Counted from the first letter of the stretch, positions 26,601 through 31,889 are shown. The stretch: DNA of 64,000 bases from Lithodes maja (GCA_037953745.1 JBAKBP010013022.1:1-64000); one strand, 5' to 3'. Notes: generated by a model not told the origin, from the letters alone. Translations and numbers: made by a program.

Positions 26601-27408
26601 AAATCATCTCTATTTTCATAAGTAAATATTGTGTTATTTAATATATGGCTGATTTGATTGCATCGTCAATCTAAATGGATATATTTGCATAATTGTTTTA
26701 TCAATAGCTGTACAAAGAAACATTCCGAGTATAATACGCTAGCATATGTGTGTGATTTCTAGCTTTTCCTTTATCTTCCAGCGCGGCCTGACCATGAGTA
26801 ATGGGTACGGCATGACTGAGGCTGTCAACATCGCCAGTAATGGGGGCGTGTTTGGATACTTCCCGGGAGCCGTTGGGAAGATCCTACCATATATGCAGGT
26901 CAAGGTATGGTAAGGTGACACAAAGGGATATTGAGTCGTACTTTCCTTGGATTTGCTGGTAACTGAGCATAATGACCCCCCCTTCCCCCCCCCCCACCAC
27001 CACCACCACCACACACACACACACACACACACACATCACACGTACACAAAAAAAAAAAAAAAAAACACAAAACACACAAACCTGCGAATCCACATTTAAG
27101 AAAACCAATGTAGCAATGGTACAAATAGTAATACTGAAAGAACCTCGTGTTTATCTCTTGATACTATCGTCATCATAACAATAAACACATGAATAATTTT
27201 AGCAGGACGTAATTTCGTCATATTTTGGTTAACATTAGACCATTGTTGTTTGCTTATGATCTATCTCTAGGAACCAAAGAGGTACATTCTATCTCAATAA
27301 ACCATCTGTATAAAACCGTATAATGTTAACAACAACAAAAGTTAAAAACGAAGGCCACGTCGTAGGCCTACTGATAGTTTTACAAATTAAATACTGTTAA
27401 AATTATAA

Positions 27409-27451
<43 letters not shown>

Positions 27452-29447
27452 GCAGGCGATAGCACAGTGGATAGTGTCGTGGACTGCAGACCAAGAGGAC
27501 CACAGCTCAAGTCCACGCCAGACGTCGGGGATTTTTCCGAGGTGATCTAATCGTTCCTGCTGTTCTACAAGTATCCTGGCTACACCGACACGTCAATAAA
27601 ACACCCCCTATATTGTCACCAATTCATAGCATAGAAGACGCCTGACCATACTCGAATATGCTGTGAACGACCATATAGCTGGTCTCTCCAAATCAAGTGA
27701 CGTGTATAAATAATGTGTTGTCATCTAGTGTGACAGAAATGAAGCAACCAACACTTGAAGTTCCACTGTGAACATCTAGTGCGACACATATGAAGCACCC
27801 AACACCTCGAAGCTTCAATCAAGAATCTCGGGGCCTCGTAAGAGTCTCCAGTCCCGAGGTTAAAAAAAAAAAAAAACAAAAAAAAATGTGTGTGTGTGTA
27901 TCTTTCTCTTCTTCAAGGATTCTCTTCAGTTATTCTCTTCTTCAGGTAATCGATGTGAACACCGGGGAGCTGCTACGTGAGGGTCAGGAGGGTGAGGTGT
28001 GTGTCAAGGGCCCCACTATGATGCTGGGCTACATCAACAACCCTGAGGACACCACAGCCGCTATAGACTCTCATGGTTGGCTACACACCGGGGACCTCGG
28101 ACACTACGACGCTGATGACCTCCTCTATCTCACTGACCGAATGAAAGAGCTCATAAAAGTTAAAGGATATCAGGTAGGAATGATAATATAAGTTTATTAA
28201 TTGTGTATAATCGTATCGTTCAGTTCAACTTAATCCAATTAAGGTATTTATTATATAATTATGCTTCCTGTCCTACTACAATGAGATAATTCTCAACCTC
28301 ACAGCAGTCAATATACAATAAAAAAAAGGGGAGGATATATGTCTCTCGCCCCAGACTAGACCGGGCGTCAAAAACATAAATTTTTCACCCCTCAAATGCT
28401 ATTCCCACTTTCTTTATTGCTCTTCAAGGTTCATATGTTCATCATATAAGTAAAATATATGCACATGGAGAAGAAATAATGCTATATATGGTGAATATAA
28501 CGAATTCTGTCAGAATTGAAGATAATTAATAGGCAATTACGCGCTCCTCGGGCTAATACCATTTATTCAAAATTGCCATGAAATGTTGAAAAAAGTGAAG
28601 CTCTTTTGATGCCTCTTTATCCACTTCTGTAAGCATCCCTGAAGGAGTTAGAAAAGGTAATCTAGGGCCTGGCTGAGGCGTCGGTGGTTGGGGTCCTTCC
28701 TTCACACCAGAACAGGAGAGGGTCCCAGGGCTTATGTGATGCTGTTTCACTAAATCCAATAAACCTTAAATCCAGAAGTTGCTACGTGACAATTTACTGT
28801 AAAAGGGGGATAATGTGGTAGCATGAATAACGCTAGCTATCCTGTAAGTCACCAGTAGGCCTATACTGTGATAAACGACACTAAGTATGGTAGCGTTAAT
28901 AAGTCATGGCTCAGCTATCATTACCTTTGGTTTGCTCTGTACTATATTAATGTCGGTCAGATGTTGAATAGGTTGGTAAGTATAGGAACATGTTTGTATA
29001 TCTCACTAGAAATTAAGATATCATGATTAGATATTGCTGATACCAATTATTGATAAAAATCAACTTGGTGCTGCGACATCACTTATTTAGCCGACTGTAA
29101 TGCTATTGAAATTATGCTTCATCTCTAGTTATAATGTAATTATAGTGTTAAATATGGTGATTTATACGGCGATGTTAAGAAAAGAAGACCACTTCAGTGC
29201 TGTTGAAGATATCTATCATATATCACACCTCTCATAGCACACTCAAAAATTTCTTATCCTCGCAGGTGTCCCCAAAGGAATTAGAGGAGGTAATCGAGCG
29301 CCTGGATGGAGTGTTGGAGGTGGCAGTGATCGGGGTCCCTCACACCAGGACAGGAGAGGCACCCAGGGCTTATGTGGTGCTTAGTCAGGGGGCCACCACA
29401 ACACCCAAGGATATTCAGCGTGCAGTAGCAGGTAAAGTCTACTGTTG

Positions 29448-29484
<37 letters not shown>

Positions 29485-30747
29485 GTGTCATCTTTGCGCA
29501 TATTAGCAGGTAAGGTCAACGATGCTATAGTTGTCACTGTATGGAAGTCACCACCAGAACACTTAAGGACGTTCAGCATGCAGTAGTAGGTAACATACAA
29601 AATACTTAAGTCGCCAAAGTATTAAACAGGTGTGGTGGATTGGTCTTGCTACTGAGTTTATAACCCCTAAAGTCCCGAGTTTAAATCCTGACGTGTAGAG
29701 GAATGATACTATTGAGATGGAATTTGTGCTAAACATAATTATTTTCAGCACATTATCACAAAGCCTAAACAAGAAAAATGCCATACAACCCACCCTTGTT
29801 GCTTCCAATATACATTAGCATGGTATGAATATTCCCAGACTCAAAATATGCAAAGGGAGAGTACCTAGTGAGTGAAAACCTCAATAATAAATGAGGGAGA
29901 CCCGGTGTGGAATTTTGTAGTGCCTGCATGGATGCTGGGTAGCTTGCGTACCTCACATTCGGTTTGCCGTTAGTTCAATCCCTGCTAGTTGAATATGTTT
30001 GATGCTCATCACCATGGCCTCTCATTCCCTTTCTGCAATGGTGGACATCAGAGGTGCAGTAGACCAGTTTTGCATTTAAAATGTGAATACTAACATGTGA
30101 TCAGCATGATTGAGCTGATTACACTGGTTACTGACAACACTCACAGCCACAGCCACGCCAACAGTACAATAATATTCATTATGCACTTCATACACTACAC
30201 ATAGCTCTAAACGTCCCTTTAGTTTGGCCCTGTCTCTTTCAACTATGGGGGAGGCACGCGCTACAGGCAGTTCTGCCTTTTGTCTCCCTCACTCACATAA
30301 AAAAAAAAAAAAAAAAACACGATTTAGAGTTGGAGTCACAGGTTGAAAAACATCTTCCATGAATCTCCTGTGAGAATCTGTGAAAGTCTTGGATTCGAAC
30401 ATGAATAATGATTGTAATATGTGATTGGCCCTCAGCCCTGTCAAATATTGTAATATTATTATTATTATTATTACCTCTTCCAATGAAGTTGTAGAAGCTT
30501 ATGCTTTTGCCTTCGTTTGTCTGTCTCTTTGTCCGTTTGTTTGTAAACAAAATATCTCAAAAACTTATGAACCGATTTTCACGAAGATATGTTGATATCA
30601 TTATTCTTTCCAGATCGTTTCTCTGGTGTGTACAAACAACTGAAAGGTGGTGTGGAGGTGGTGGACAGTCTACCCAGAACATCTACAGGGAAAGTCATGA
30701 AGAGGGTACTTAAGGACCAGTTCATGGCTTCTAAATCCAAACTCTAA
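3756..30747 (+). CDS. Acyl-CoA / 4-coumarate-CoA ligase-like enzyme, 10 coding exons
   Basis: Adenylate-forming (ANL superfamily) ligase that would activate a carboxylic acid with ATP and load it on CoA. The coding exons are 3756-3896, 4724-4931, 6898-7097, 11058-11173, 25153-25357, 25642-25788, 26782-26904, 27946-28173, 29266-29431 and 30614-30747. All have AG/GT borders and the intron phases agree (0,1,0,2,0,0,0,0,1), giving about 555 residues, the usual family length. Visible motifs: phosphate loop SSGTTGLPKG (about 197-206), HHIYG (253-257), YGMTE (348-352), TGD (428-430), DRMKELIKVKG hinge (444-454) and the catalytic lysine in TSTGK (K538). The protein ends in SKL, a type 1 peroxisomal signal, so the enzyme probably acts in peroxisomes. 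The ATG has A at -3 and an in-frame TGA at 3747, just after a possible acceptor, which suggests an untranslated upstream exon. The substrate cannot be told from sequence; beetle luciferase-like or fatty acyl-CoA synthetase relatives are alternatives. Confidence 0.9.
3985..4150 (-). repeat. tRNA-derived SINE, copy 1
   Basis: On the minus strand: CTTGGTACAGTGGGTAATGC (A-box region), then GTGATTCGATCCC (B box). It lies in intron 1 and is paired with a second copy 430 bases on; both share the flank ATCATGATC.GAGAA. Confidence 0.6.
4410..4560 (-). repeat. tRNA-derived SINE, copy 2
   Basis: Same family as 3985-4150 with more substitutions; on the minus strand CCTTGGTACAGTGAGAAATGC and GTGGTTCAATCC. 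In intron 1. Confidence 0.6.
4724..4931 (+). CDS. Ligase coding exon 2
   Basis: Codes for residues 48-116 plus one base. It contains GDAVLFVSHNHFDYG and the stretch LGAAFVPVNGNL typical of the ANL N-terminal domain. Acceptor CAG at 4721-4723, donor GTCAGT at 4932. Intron 1 upstream (827 bp) holds two SINE copies. Confidence 0.85.
4932..5264. other. Intron 2, AT-rich part
   Basis: ATCT repeat at 4979-5001, a few ATA/ATT runs, and no gene or clear element. Confidence 0.5.
5265..5615 (+). repeat. Decayed 3' fragment of a Jockey/CR1-like LINE
   Basis: Aligns in order, on the plus strand, with the 3' third of the LINE at 55687-57126: GCCGCAATGTTGCATCTCTC, CTCTGGAACTCTCT, then the end-of-ORF block ending CATTTTG. 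Frames are broken. Lies in intron 2. Confidence 0.7.
5992..6283 (+). mobile_element. TTAA-G MITE copy, internally deleted
   Basis: Left end TTAAGGGGACC, right end AAATCTCCCCT. The central hairpin block is missing, giving about 290 bp. Confidence 0.7.
6284..6897. other. End of intron 2
   Basis: No gene. (ATT)n microsatellite at 6786-6826, then AT-rich sequence up to the acceptor of exon 3. Confidence 0.5.
6898..7097 (+). CDS. Ligase coding exon 3
   Basis: Codes for residues 117-183, from EELARVLRISEAKY to SPAQL. Codons are much GC-richer than the flanking intron, so the borders stand out. Acceptor TCAG at 6894-6897, donor GTGAGT at 7098. The phase 1 start joins the single base left by exon 2. 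Confidence 0.85.
7284..7524 (-). mobile_element. TTAA-G MITE copy, deleted core
   Basis: Bounded by TTAAGGGGACG and a C-run ending CCCTTAA. Includes the CCTCCATCAAGCTTA and AACTAATG.GGCTTAACATG blocks; the central hairpin is lost. Confidence 0.7.
7930..8391. mobile_element. 462 bp TIR element ending CAGGG(T/A)(G/A)TCCC
   Basis: The first about 80 bases (CAGGGTATCCCAGGAGGAAA, then GGGCATAACTTTGGGGAATG) are an inverted copy of the last about 80. No coding capacity. (TA)n tracts flank it (about 7846-7929 and 8392-8462), consistent with a TA target. The Tc1/mariner class is a guess from the TA target. Confidence 0.75.
8618..8671. repeat. (TA)n microsatellite
   Basis: Pure TA dinucleotide run. 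Confidence 0.95.
8839..9725. mobile_element. TTAA-C MITE with nested insertion
   Basis: The left end TTAACCCTTTCAGTACCG pairs with the right end CGGTACTGAAGGGGTTAA at 9708-9725. The interior is interrupted by the composite SINE-like element at about 9205-9660. The terminal TTAA at 9722-9725 is also the first TTAA of the next MITE. Confidence 0.65.
9205..9660 (-). mobile_element. Composite SINE-like element (RTE-type head, Jockey/CR1-type tail)
   Basis: On the minus strand it starts CCCCCTGGGGGTAAGG and carries GAATATGCCCCACG and TGCGTGTCGTACAAGGCGAC, both matched by the 5' end of the RTE LINE at 51402. It ends with the GAGGGAGGCACTCGCT and CTTTTGTCTCCCTCA tail, then an A-run, matched by the 3' end of the LINE at 55687. 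No long reading frame. A relative lies at 46370-46690. Confidence 0.65.
9722..10058 (-). mobile_element. TTAA-G MITE copy
   Basis: TTAAGGGGAGGTAG at the left, CCTTCCCCTTAA at the right. The interior has ATTACAGGCTCGCTATCTCT and GGGCGAACG blocks. Confidence 0.75.
10130..10335 (-). repeat. TTAA-G MITE fragment
   Basis: Only the middle part is left (AAGCCGAAGGCC, TTGCAGGCTCACTCTC). No termini. Confidence 0.6.
10336..10751. other. Intron 3 spacer
   Basis: CA microsatellite at 10410-10440 and three short tandem units GTGCCTGTGAACCCGTATAA at 10638-10700. No gene. Confidence 0.5.
10752..11040 (-). repeat. TTAA-G MITE copy, right end lost
   Basis: Starts TTAAGGGAGATTTATA and contains the CTCCATTAAGCTTT and AACTAATGTGGCTAAACATG blocks. 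Ends just before the exon 4 acceptor. Confidence 0.65.
11058..11173 (+). CDS. Ligase coding exon 4 (phosphate-loop motif)
   Basis: Codes for residues 184-221 and carries the diagnostic AMP-binding signature FFSSGTTGLPKGVLLSH. Acceptor CCAG at 11054-11057, donor GTCAGT at 11174. It ends with two bases of a codon completed by exon 5, about 14 kb downstream. A PIF/Harbinger-like element starts about 50 bases after the donor. Confidence 0.9.
11223..12711. mobile_element. PIF/Harbinger-like non-autonomous element, 1489 bp
   Basis: Terminal inverted repeats AGGTAGGTTCACACATAGGC... and its inverse at the right end, flanked by the direct repeat TAA (11220-11222 and 12712-12714). The subterminal parts are packed with GTAGACTCGCGT and GTAAACTCGTGT units. 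The centre (about 11700-12160) holds three roughly 140-150 bp tandem units rich in CCCCCCACCA. No transposase frame. The TAA target fits PIF/Harbinger (TWA); the class call is inference. Confidence 0.75.
12715..13497. repeat. 19-bp minisatellite (TTTTTATCATTTATGTATC)
   Basis: About 40 imperfect units, giving spurious long reading frames of repeated FIIYVS-like residues. It seems to have grown inside the AT-rich part of a TTAA-G MITE whose start TTAAGG is at 12711-12716. Confidence 0.9.
13498..14222 (-). mobile_element. TTAA-G MITE, left part, split by Gypsy-1
   Basis: CCTAGACCTCCATCAAGCTTA at 13511-13531, then a C-run, the 47-bp tandem array, and ATTACAGGCTCGCTATCGCT. Broken at 14222 by Gypsy-1 and continues at 23413-23495, ending CATCTCCCCTTAA. 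Confidence 0.75.
13550..14072. repeat. 47-bp tandem array, 11 units
   Basis: Unit starts GATCCTCCTATAAGATAAAT and ends ACACTCAACCAA. Units are almost identical (first two have GACC in place of GATC). Period checked at 13550, 13597, 13644 and 14067. Confidence 0.92.
14223..16004 (-). repeat. Gypsy-1 3' LTR
   Basis: In element orientation it begins TGTGACGCACCC and ends CCGTAACA, i.e. TG...CA. 1782 bp, the same as the partner LTR. Confidence 0.92.
16005..16020 (-). promoter_or_regulatory. Gypsy-1 polypurine tract
   Basis: On the element strand AAAATCTTGGGGGGG directly before the 3' LTR, the priming site for plus-strand DNA. Gypsy-2 has a matching AAATCTTGGGGGAGG. Confidence 0.75.
16285..21105 (-). 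CDS. Gypsy-1 gag-pol polyprotein (main frame)
   Basis: About 1606 residues. Order seen: gag, CCHC zinc knuckle CYKCQKLGHYSREC (about 372), aspartic protease RDTGAS (about 460), integrase with H-H-C-C finger (about 750-790) and D, D, E residues (VVVDLVGP about 820, QSDQGSN about 878, LERWH about 914), reverse transcriptase with VYLDDV (about 1337), then RNase H (ATDASG, YTDHHPL) to the end. The integrase lies before the RT, opposite to ordinary Ty3/gypsy and as in Gmr1-type elements. The first in-frame ATG is 21105, but homology with Gypsy-2 extends further upstream in another frame, so the gag start is split. Confidence 0.92.
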   Translation of the reverse strand: MAMGRWVEWGLGGVPSKPPFHSTPELGPQPASLSTMQQEGSQGQAGLPVNTSRCGSPILCSPPPGLSPEMLFQLELAKFKLQETQIQQASIERIEVARIQANQDATRYQAEMDVEKSRVETTGRHLGGGHRVTDSLSHLIKLVPVFDETAVTEFFARFEKKCREYDWPEVKWAALVSSRLVGKGLKAYDALSLDESVVYGLVKEAVLRAYELQPETYRLKFRGVNKKSDVSFMEHARDLTDAGNNWFRSEHAESAEEIKQLFYLEQFYKCTGTDLTLNIKEKCPKTVEEAAKMADLRLSLIRGCGAAQRAESGQKGRYTPPTRVFDNNKSYDTHNHTKCIAPNNTYKHKPLPFTKGQAPSSPAQGKKPIGDVKCYKCQKLGHYSRECPSNTPAKPVSLVHSIGVSLKAAATARGRLSAAEAHAVKKRTEGSTPVRDTFCGHRGHGFVSWGSELRRVDLLRDTGASQTLLRNFTGKPINAARVVVVQGINATRSYPLVRLELRVGEVCRELDVGIVECLPVEGVDLLLGNDFAVPTSGTPPLVVAERAADVDGENREWVGRCQQDEMACVVTRSRSAAPAQPSTQPRGQWRKDQEKVAKGRKRDIDSAALLGDSVLGPIINTGVDSGPDMVCNKAELGKTSREARAVARATKAVEPTSRGNVLLQNHLDALTPRDISEQQLQDASLARYSNGAIELEEDGDAKPGDFFRLNRILYRRFLDPKSKWEGGARVVDQVVVPNKYRESLLCLAHDVPVAGHLGVTKTLAALGRFFWWPGVKTDVCAWVAGCATCQTTGKPNQTIPKAPLFPIPVTGPPFSKVVVDLVGPFPPTSSGNKFLLTIMDVATRYPDAYPMRNGSAKAVVKNLLLFCSRYGFPREVQSDQGSNFTSKLFKQTLQLHGICSVVSSAYHPESQGVLERWHSTLKSMLRCYCAEHDTDWDLGLPYVLFAAREVPGESLGFSPNQLVFGHNVRGPLSMVKEIWEGEEKPGSVLKYILESRERLIGCMAAAGNNLVNAQAVMKHQYDAKVKLREFSVGQEVMLLLPLPGHPLSAKFIGPYVVAKKLSDLDYLVATPDRRKKHQLCHVNLMKGYVRRPSEPLTVPVLACSGQGGEGGGDSHAAEEDSWDCVISAEQWAGNTEQEARQAVSHLPEHQGAAVLGLFRSYPSVFAEHPGLTTQVTHDVDVGDNVPFKSVPYRVPPVKLPALREELKYMVERGMITEGYVKWTSPVTLQPKPDGKVRFCIDFRRLNGLTTTNPYPLPRVDDSVDKIGNAKYLTKIDLVKGYWQVPLSDRAKQVCGFVVDGKTYQCNVMPYGLKNAPATFQNLMNDICDEIPNCTVYLDDVIVYDDNFENHLRHLETLFGKLHDAGLVVNLRKCEFVKATVQYLGFVVGLGRVCPPLSKIQAINMFPRPTTKRQVMRFLGMIGYYRRFIRGYSTVLAPLTDLLSKSVKFCWAAECQRAFDLVKHLLCTHPILRAPDFSRSFQLATDASGVGAGAVLLQTDSEGLEHPVSFFSRKFNSAQRNYSTIEKELLAIVLSLKHFEVYVPAYGPVVTIYTDHHPLKFLNQFHNRNMRLTRWSLMLQEYNLNIQHIAGSENVIADCLSRVDDPG
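21032..21385 (-). pseudogene. Gypsy-1 gag N-terminal segment, out of frame with the rest
   Basis: A reading frame of 117 codons from an ATG at 21385. Its middle (DARAFLQTPLTEQRLQAIDC) resembles the start of the Gypsy-2 protein (DARLFVSKQYHVTEERLTG). It overlaps the main frame by about 70 bases with a one-base offset, so homology passes from one frame to the other somewhere near 21040-21110, close to a G7 run. Mutation, assembly error or frameshifting are all possible; Gypsy-2 has the same G7 run in one open frame. Confidence 0.75.
21610..21627 (-). promoter_or_regulatory. Gypsy-1 primer-binding site (putative)
   Basis: Begins TGGCGACCTTGC three bases inside the 5' LTR. TGG is the expected complement of a tRNA CCA end. 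The first twelve bases match the site in Gypsy-2; the primer tRNA was not identified. Confidence 0.6.
21631..23412 (-). repeat. Gypsy-1 5' LTR
   Basis: Same sequence and length as 14223-16004. Right flank GGTG repeats the four bases before 14223. Confidence 0.92.
23413..23495 (-). mobile_element. TTAA-G MITE, right part after Gypsy-1
   Basis: Continues the copy broken at 14222: GTGAAAGTCTTAAAATCGCC to CATCTCCCCTTAA. Confidence 0.8.
23496..23813. other. Intron 4 spacer
   Basis: AT-rich; a short scrap of the TTAA-G family (CCTACACCTCCATCAAGCTT) at 23555-23580. No gene. Confidence 0.5.
23814..24024. mobile_element. TTAA-C MITE copy
   Basis: Starts TTAACCCTTTCAAGCTCC, ends CTTCAAAGGGTTAA. Same inner ACGATTTTATTCAG and AAATCGTCTAATGA blocks as its relatives. 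Confidence 0.78.
24070..24405. mobile_element. TIR element (TATACCCTGTTCC family) with 60-bp tandem end
   Basis: Left end TATACCCTGTTCCAAACAAG; the right end ACCTATTTTGAACAAGGTATA is an inverted relative. The right end is repeated three times in a 60 bp unit (about 24222-24402), which creates frames of repeated GSPEIVNPNSVTQK-like residues. Confidence 0.65.
24508..24722. mobile_element. TTAA-C MITE, well preserved
   Basis: TTAACCCCTTCTGTACCGGT at the left and CCGGTACAGAAGGGGTTAA at the right; 215 bp. Best representative of the family in the window. Confidence 0.85.
24790..25107 (-). repeat. TTAA-G MITE copy, degraded ends
   Basis: CACTAGACCTCAATCAAACTTA, TTAGGCTCGCTATCGCTCGC and GGGGCTAAACATGAGGGAGA blocks. 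Termini unclear. Confidence 0.7.
25153..25357 (+). CDS. Ligase coding exon 5
   Basis: Codes for residues 222-290, including PLHHIYG, the counterpart of the luciferase HHGFG motif, and the hydrophobic stretch that follows. Acceptor TGCAG at 25148-25152, donor GTGAGG at 25358. It follows the 14 kb intron that contains Gypsy-1. Confidence 0.88.
25385..25590. repeat. Degenerate TTAA-C MITE in intron 5
   Basis: ACCCCTTCAGCACGATGACGTC, ATAAAATCGTCTAATTTCTG; end eroded. A similar scrap is at 27190-27335. Confidence 0.5.
25642..25788 (+). CDS. Ligase coding exon 6
   Basis: Codes for residues 291-339 (SACPVVPHLASYLAQ to SAPLSPKTVQALQEK), the acyl/AMP-pocket region. Acceptor CCCAG at 25637-25641; donor GTAGAG at 25789 is weak. 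A decayed partial copy of this exon lies about 170 bases downstream. Confidence 0.85.
25790..25958. repeat. Degenerate TTAA-C MITE at the exon 6 donor
   Basis: AGTACCGGTGCCGTC, AAACGATTTTATTCAG and AAAATCATCTAAATATAGC. It starts within ten bases of the exon 6 donor and ends where the exon 6 relic begins, so it separates the two exon copies. Confidence 0.6.
25959..26082 (+). pseudogene. Decayed partial copy of ligase exon 6
   Basis: A second copy of the 3' two thirds of exon 6, from CTGGCCCAGAGCCC to CAGGAGAAGG plus about ten bases of the following intron. It has small insertions that break the frame, and its donor GT has become GC. It lies in intron 6 on the same strand, so it is a local tandem duplication relic and not a usable alternative exon. 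Confidence 0.85.
26083..26781. other. Rest of intron 6
   Basis: Unique-looking AT-rich sequence. Inverted ATTTAGATG / CATTTAGAT pieces flank about 26310-26600. No gene recognised. Confidence 0.4.
26782..26904 (+). CDS. Ligase coding exon 7 (YGMTE motif)
   Basis: Codes for residues 340-380, with NGYGMTEAVN (adenine and AMP binding) and PGAVGKILPYMQVK. Acceptor TTCCAG at 26776-26781, donor GTATGG at 26905. Both borders are phase 0. Confidence 0.88.
26981..27065. repeat. C-run, (CAC)n, (CA)n and A-run
   Basis: Compound simple repeat in intron 7. G-rich and V/C-rich frames over it are artefacts. Confidence 0.95.
27411..27447. repeat. (TA)n microsatellite
   Basis: Pure TA tract directly before a tRNA-derived SINE. 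Confidence 0.95.
27449..27720 (+). repeat. tRNA-derived SINE
   Basis: Head GCGATAGCACAGTGGATAGT (A box) and CAGCTCAAGTCCACG (B-box-like), followed by an unrelated body up to about 27720. In intron 7. Confidence 0.55.
27946..28173 (+). CDS. Ligase coding exon 8 (TGD and hinge)
   Basis: Codes for residues 381-456: the GEVCVKGPTMMLGY block, the WLHTGD motif with the ribose-binding Asp, and the DRMKELIKVKGYQ hinge before the C-terminal lid. Acceptor TTCAG at 27941-27945, donor GTAGGA at 28174. Confidence 0.9.
28174..28633. other. Intron 8, first part
   Basis: AT-rich; short A-run at 28319-28327. No gene or clear element. 28759-29265 is likewise featureless. Confidence 0.4.
28634..28758 (+). pseudogene. 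Decayed partial copy of ligase exon 9
   Basis: Plus-strand sequence matching exon 9 over most of its length: GAAGGAGTTAGA, GGTCCTTCCTTCACACCAG, ACAGGAGAGG and CCCAGGGCTTATGTG align in order with 29275-29380. In-frame TAG and TGA codons plus a length change break the reading frame. It lies in intron 8, about 500 bases before the functional exon 9. Confidence 0.8.
29266..29431 (+). CDS. Ligase coding exon 9
   Basis: Codes for residues 457-511 of the C-terminal domain: SPKELEEVI, then VAVIGVPHTRTGEAPRAYVV. Acceptor CGCAG at 29261-29265, donor GTAAAG at 29432, phase 1 end. A (TTA)n microsatellite begins about 20 bases into the next intron. Decayed copies of parts of this exon lie on both sides. 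Confidence 0.88.
29456..29483. repeat. (TTA)n microsatellite
   Basis: TTA trinucleotide run starting about 20 bases into intron 9. Confidence 0.9.
29551..29596 (+). pseudogene. Copy of the exon 9 3' end
   Basis: Matches the last part of exon 9 and its donor: CCACCAGAACAC, AAGGACGTTCAGC, GCAGTAGTAGGTAAC. It lies in intron 9 just after the (TTA)n tract and is too short to code for a useful segment. Confidence 0.6.
29625..29890 (+). repeat. tRNA-derived SINE
   Basis: GGTGTGGTGGATTGGTCTTG (A-box region) and CGAGTTTAAATCCTG (B box), then a body with GGTATGAATATTCCCA shared with 44724-44990. Intron 9. Confidence 0.65.
30200..30317 (+). repeat. LINE 3' tail with poly(A)
   Basis: AAACGTCCCTTTAGTTTGGC, GGGGGAGGCACGCGCT and CCTTTTGTCTCCCTCACTCA, then A19. 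This is the 3' end of the Jockey/CR1-like LINE family (see 55687), 5'-truncated. Intron 9. Confidence 0.75.
30614..30747 (+). CDS. Ligase coding exon 10 (catalytic Lys, SKL end)
   Basis: Codes for the last 44 residues with PRTSTGKVMKR (catalytic lysine of the adenylation half-reaction) and the terminal SKL followed by TAA at 30745-30747. Acceptor TCCAG at 30609-30613. The 3' flank turns at once into a GAA-rich repeat. Confidence 0.9.
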
Positions 30748-31000
30748 TTCATACAAGAGGAGGGGGAAGAAATAGAAGAAGATGAAGACGAAATAGAAAA
30801 AAATTAGAAGACGAAGAAGAAGAAGAAGAAGAAGAAGAAGAAGAAGAAGAAGAAGAAGAAGAAGACAAGAAGAAGACAGGAAGAAGAAAATAATAATAAT
30901 AATACAAATAAAAAGAAGAAGATGAAGAAAAATAAGAAGAAGAATACAGGAAGAAGAAGAGGAAGAAGAAGAAGGAGGAAGAGGAAAAGTAATACAAAGA
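30748..31000. repeat. GAA/AGA-rich microsatellite, ligase 3' flank
   Basis: (GAA)n at about 30808-30865 and several further GAA/AAG blocks. An AATAAA lies near 30904 and could serve as the ligase poly(A) signal. Strand-reversed Ser/Leu/Phe-rich frames are artefacts. Confidence 0.85.
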
Positions 31001-31030
31001 GAGAGGCTATCGAAGAACAGCATGGGGAAT

Positions 31031-31102
31031 TCTTCCTATGTGTATGAAGGAGACAAAAGGCAAAGCTGCCTGTAACAAGTGTCTCCCCCAAATTTGAAGT
31101 GA
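31031..31102 (-). repeat. LINE 3' tail fragment
   Basis: GTATGAAGGAGACAAAAGGC, then AGTGTCTCCCCC: minus-oriented tail of the Jockey/CR1-like LINE family. An unrelated T-run and G-run follow at 31119-31140. Confidence 0.6.
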
Positions 31103-31140
31103 TAATCATTATTCTACTTTTTTTTTTTTTGGGGGGGGGG

Positions 31141-31208
31141 TACATGGAAAGTTTTGAAGAGGAAGCTTAGAGATCAGTACTATAGTTTCTATATCTAACT
31201 TTGAGTTG
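31141..31208 (+). pseudogene. Decayed copy of the exon 10 3' end
   Basis: TACATGGAAAG, TGAAGAGG and GATCAGT match in order the last 68 bases of exon 10, including the region of the SKL codons and stop. Substitutions destroy the frame. It sits about 400 bases past the real stop. Confidence 0.65.
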
Positions 31209-31704
31209 TTGAATAAATAATTAGAATATGATGATGATGGATAATAAGAGGTTGAAAGAGTGGTGAGGATGTCAGAGAAGAGAAGACTAAGGTGGAAAAT
31301 AACAATAGGGAAACCAAAGAAGAGAAGAATAAGGTAGAAAATAATAAGAAGGAACCACATAAGAGAAAATAAGATAGAAAATAAGAAGATAAGAATAAAG
31401 TGGAAAATAACAAAGAGGGACCAAACAAGATAAGAATATGATAGAAAACGGGAATAATGCTGATGGTGTAGTCCTAATAATTTAATGACTGTCGTTAGAA
31501 AGATCACGAAACATTTGCTCAAAGGGATTAAAATTTGGTTATACTAAAGAATAAAGAATAAGAACGATATTTATGTTTGGGTGCTCTTACAACTCAACCA
31601 GCAGACCATTTCAACCACTAGCTCTCAACTAGTACCAAATCAACTAGGGACAACCAAATCAGTGATAAACTATAATACTAACCTGTTTAACGTAACTCTT
31701 TCCA
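31209..31704. other. Purine-rich spacer
   Basis: Imperfect AAGAGAAGAATAAGGTGGAA units at 31260-31420. No gene. Confidence 0.5.
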
Positions 31705-31868
31705 TCAATCAATATTTCCTTCATCCTATGACTTACACTATTTTAAACTTCGTGTGTCCAGGCATTTTGACCACAACGTCCCTTGAATTTGGCTCTATGT
31801 AATTTGTTTGGCTTTGGGGGAGACATCATTACAGGCAGCCTGCCTTTTGTCTCCTTCATGCACATAGG
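31705..31868 (+). repeat. LINE 3' end fragment
   Basis: Matches the last coding bases and 3' UTR of the LINE at 55687-57126: TTCGTGTGTCCAGGCATTTTG, AACGTCCCTTGAAT, TTGTCTCCTTCATGCACATA. Confidence 0.7.
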
Positions 31869-31889
31869 AGAAAACACTAGCCTAACAGT

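Noticed and set aside
30670..31145. Ser/Leu/Phe-rich minus-strand frames after the ligase
   Set aside because: Reverse reading of the GAA-rich repeat and of the ligase 3' end.
31195..31522. Phe/Leu/Ser-rich minus-strand frame that looks like a membrane protein
   Set aside because: Reverse reading of an AAGAGAAGAATAAGG repeat.
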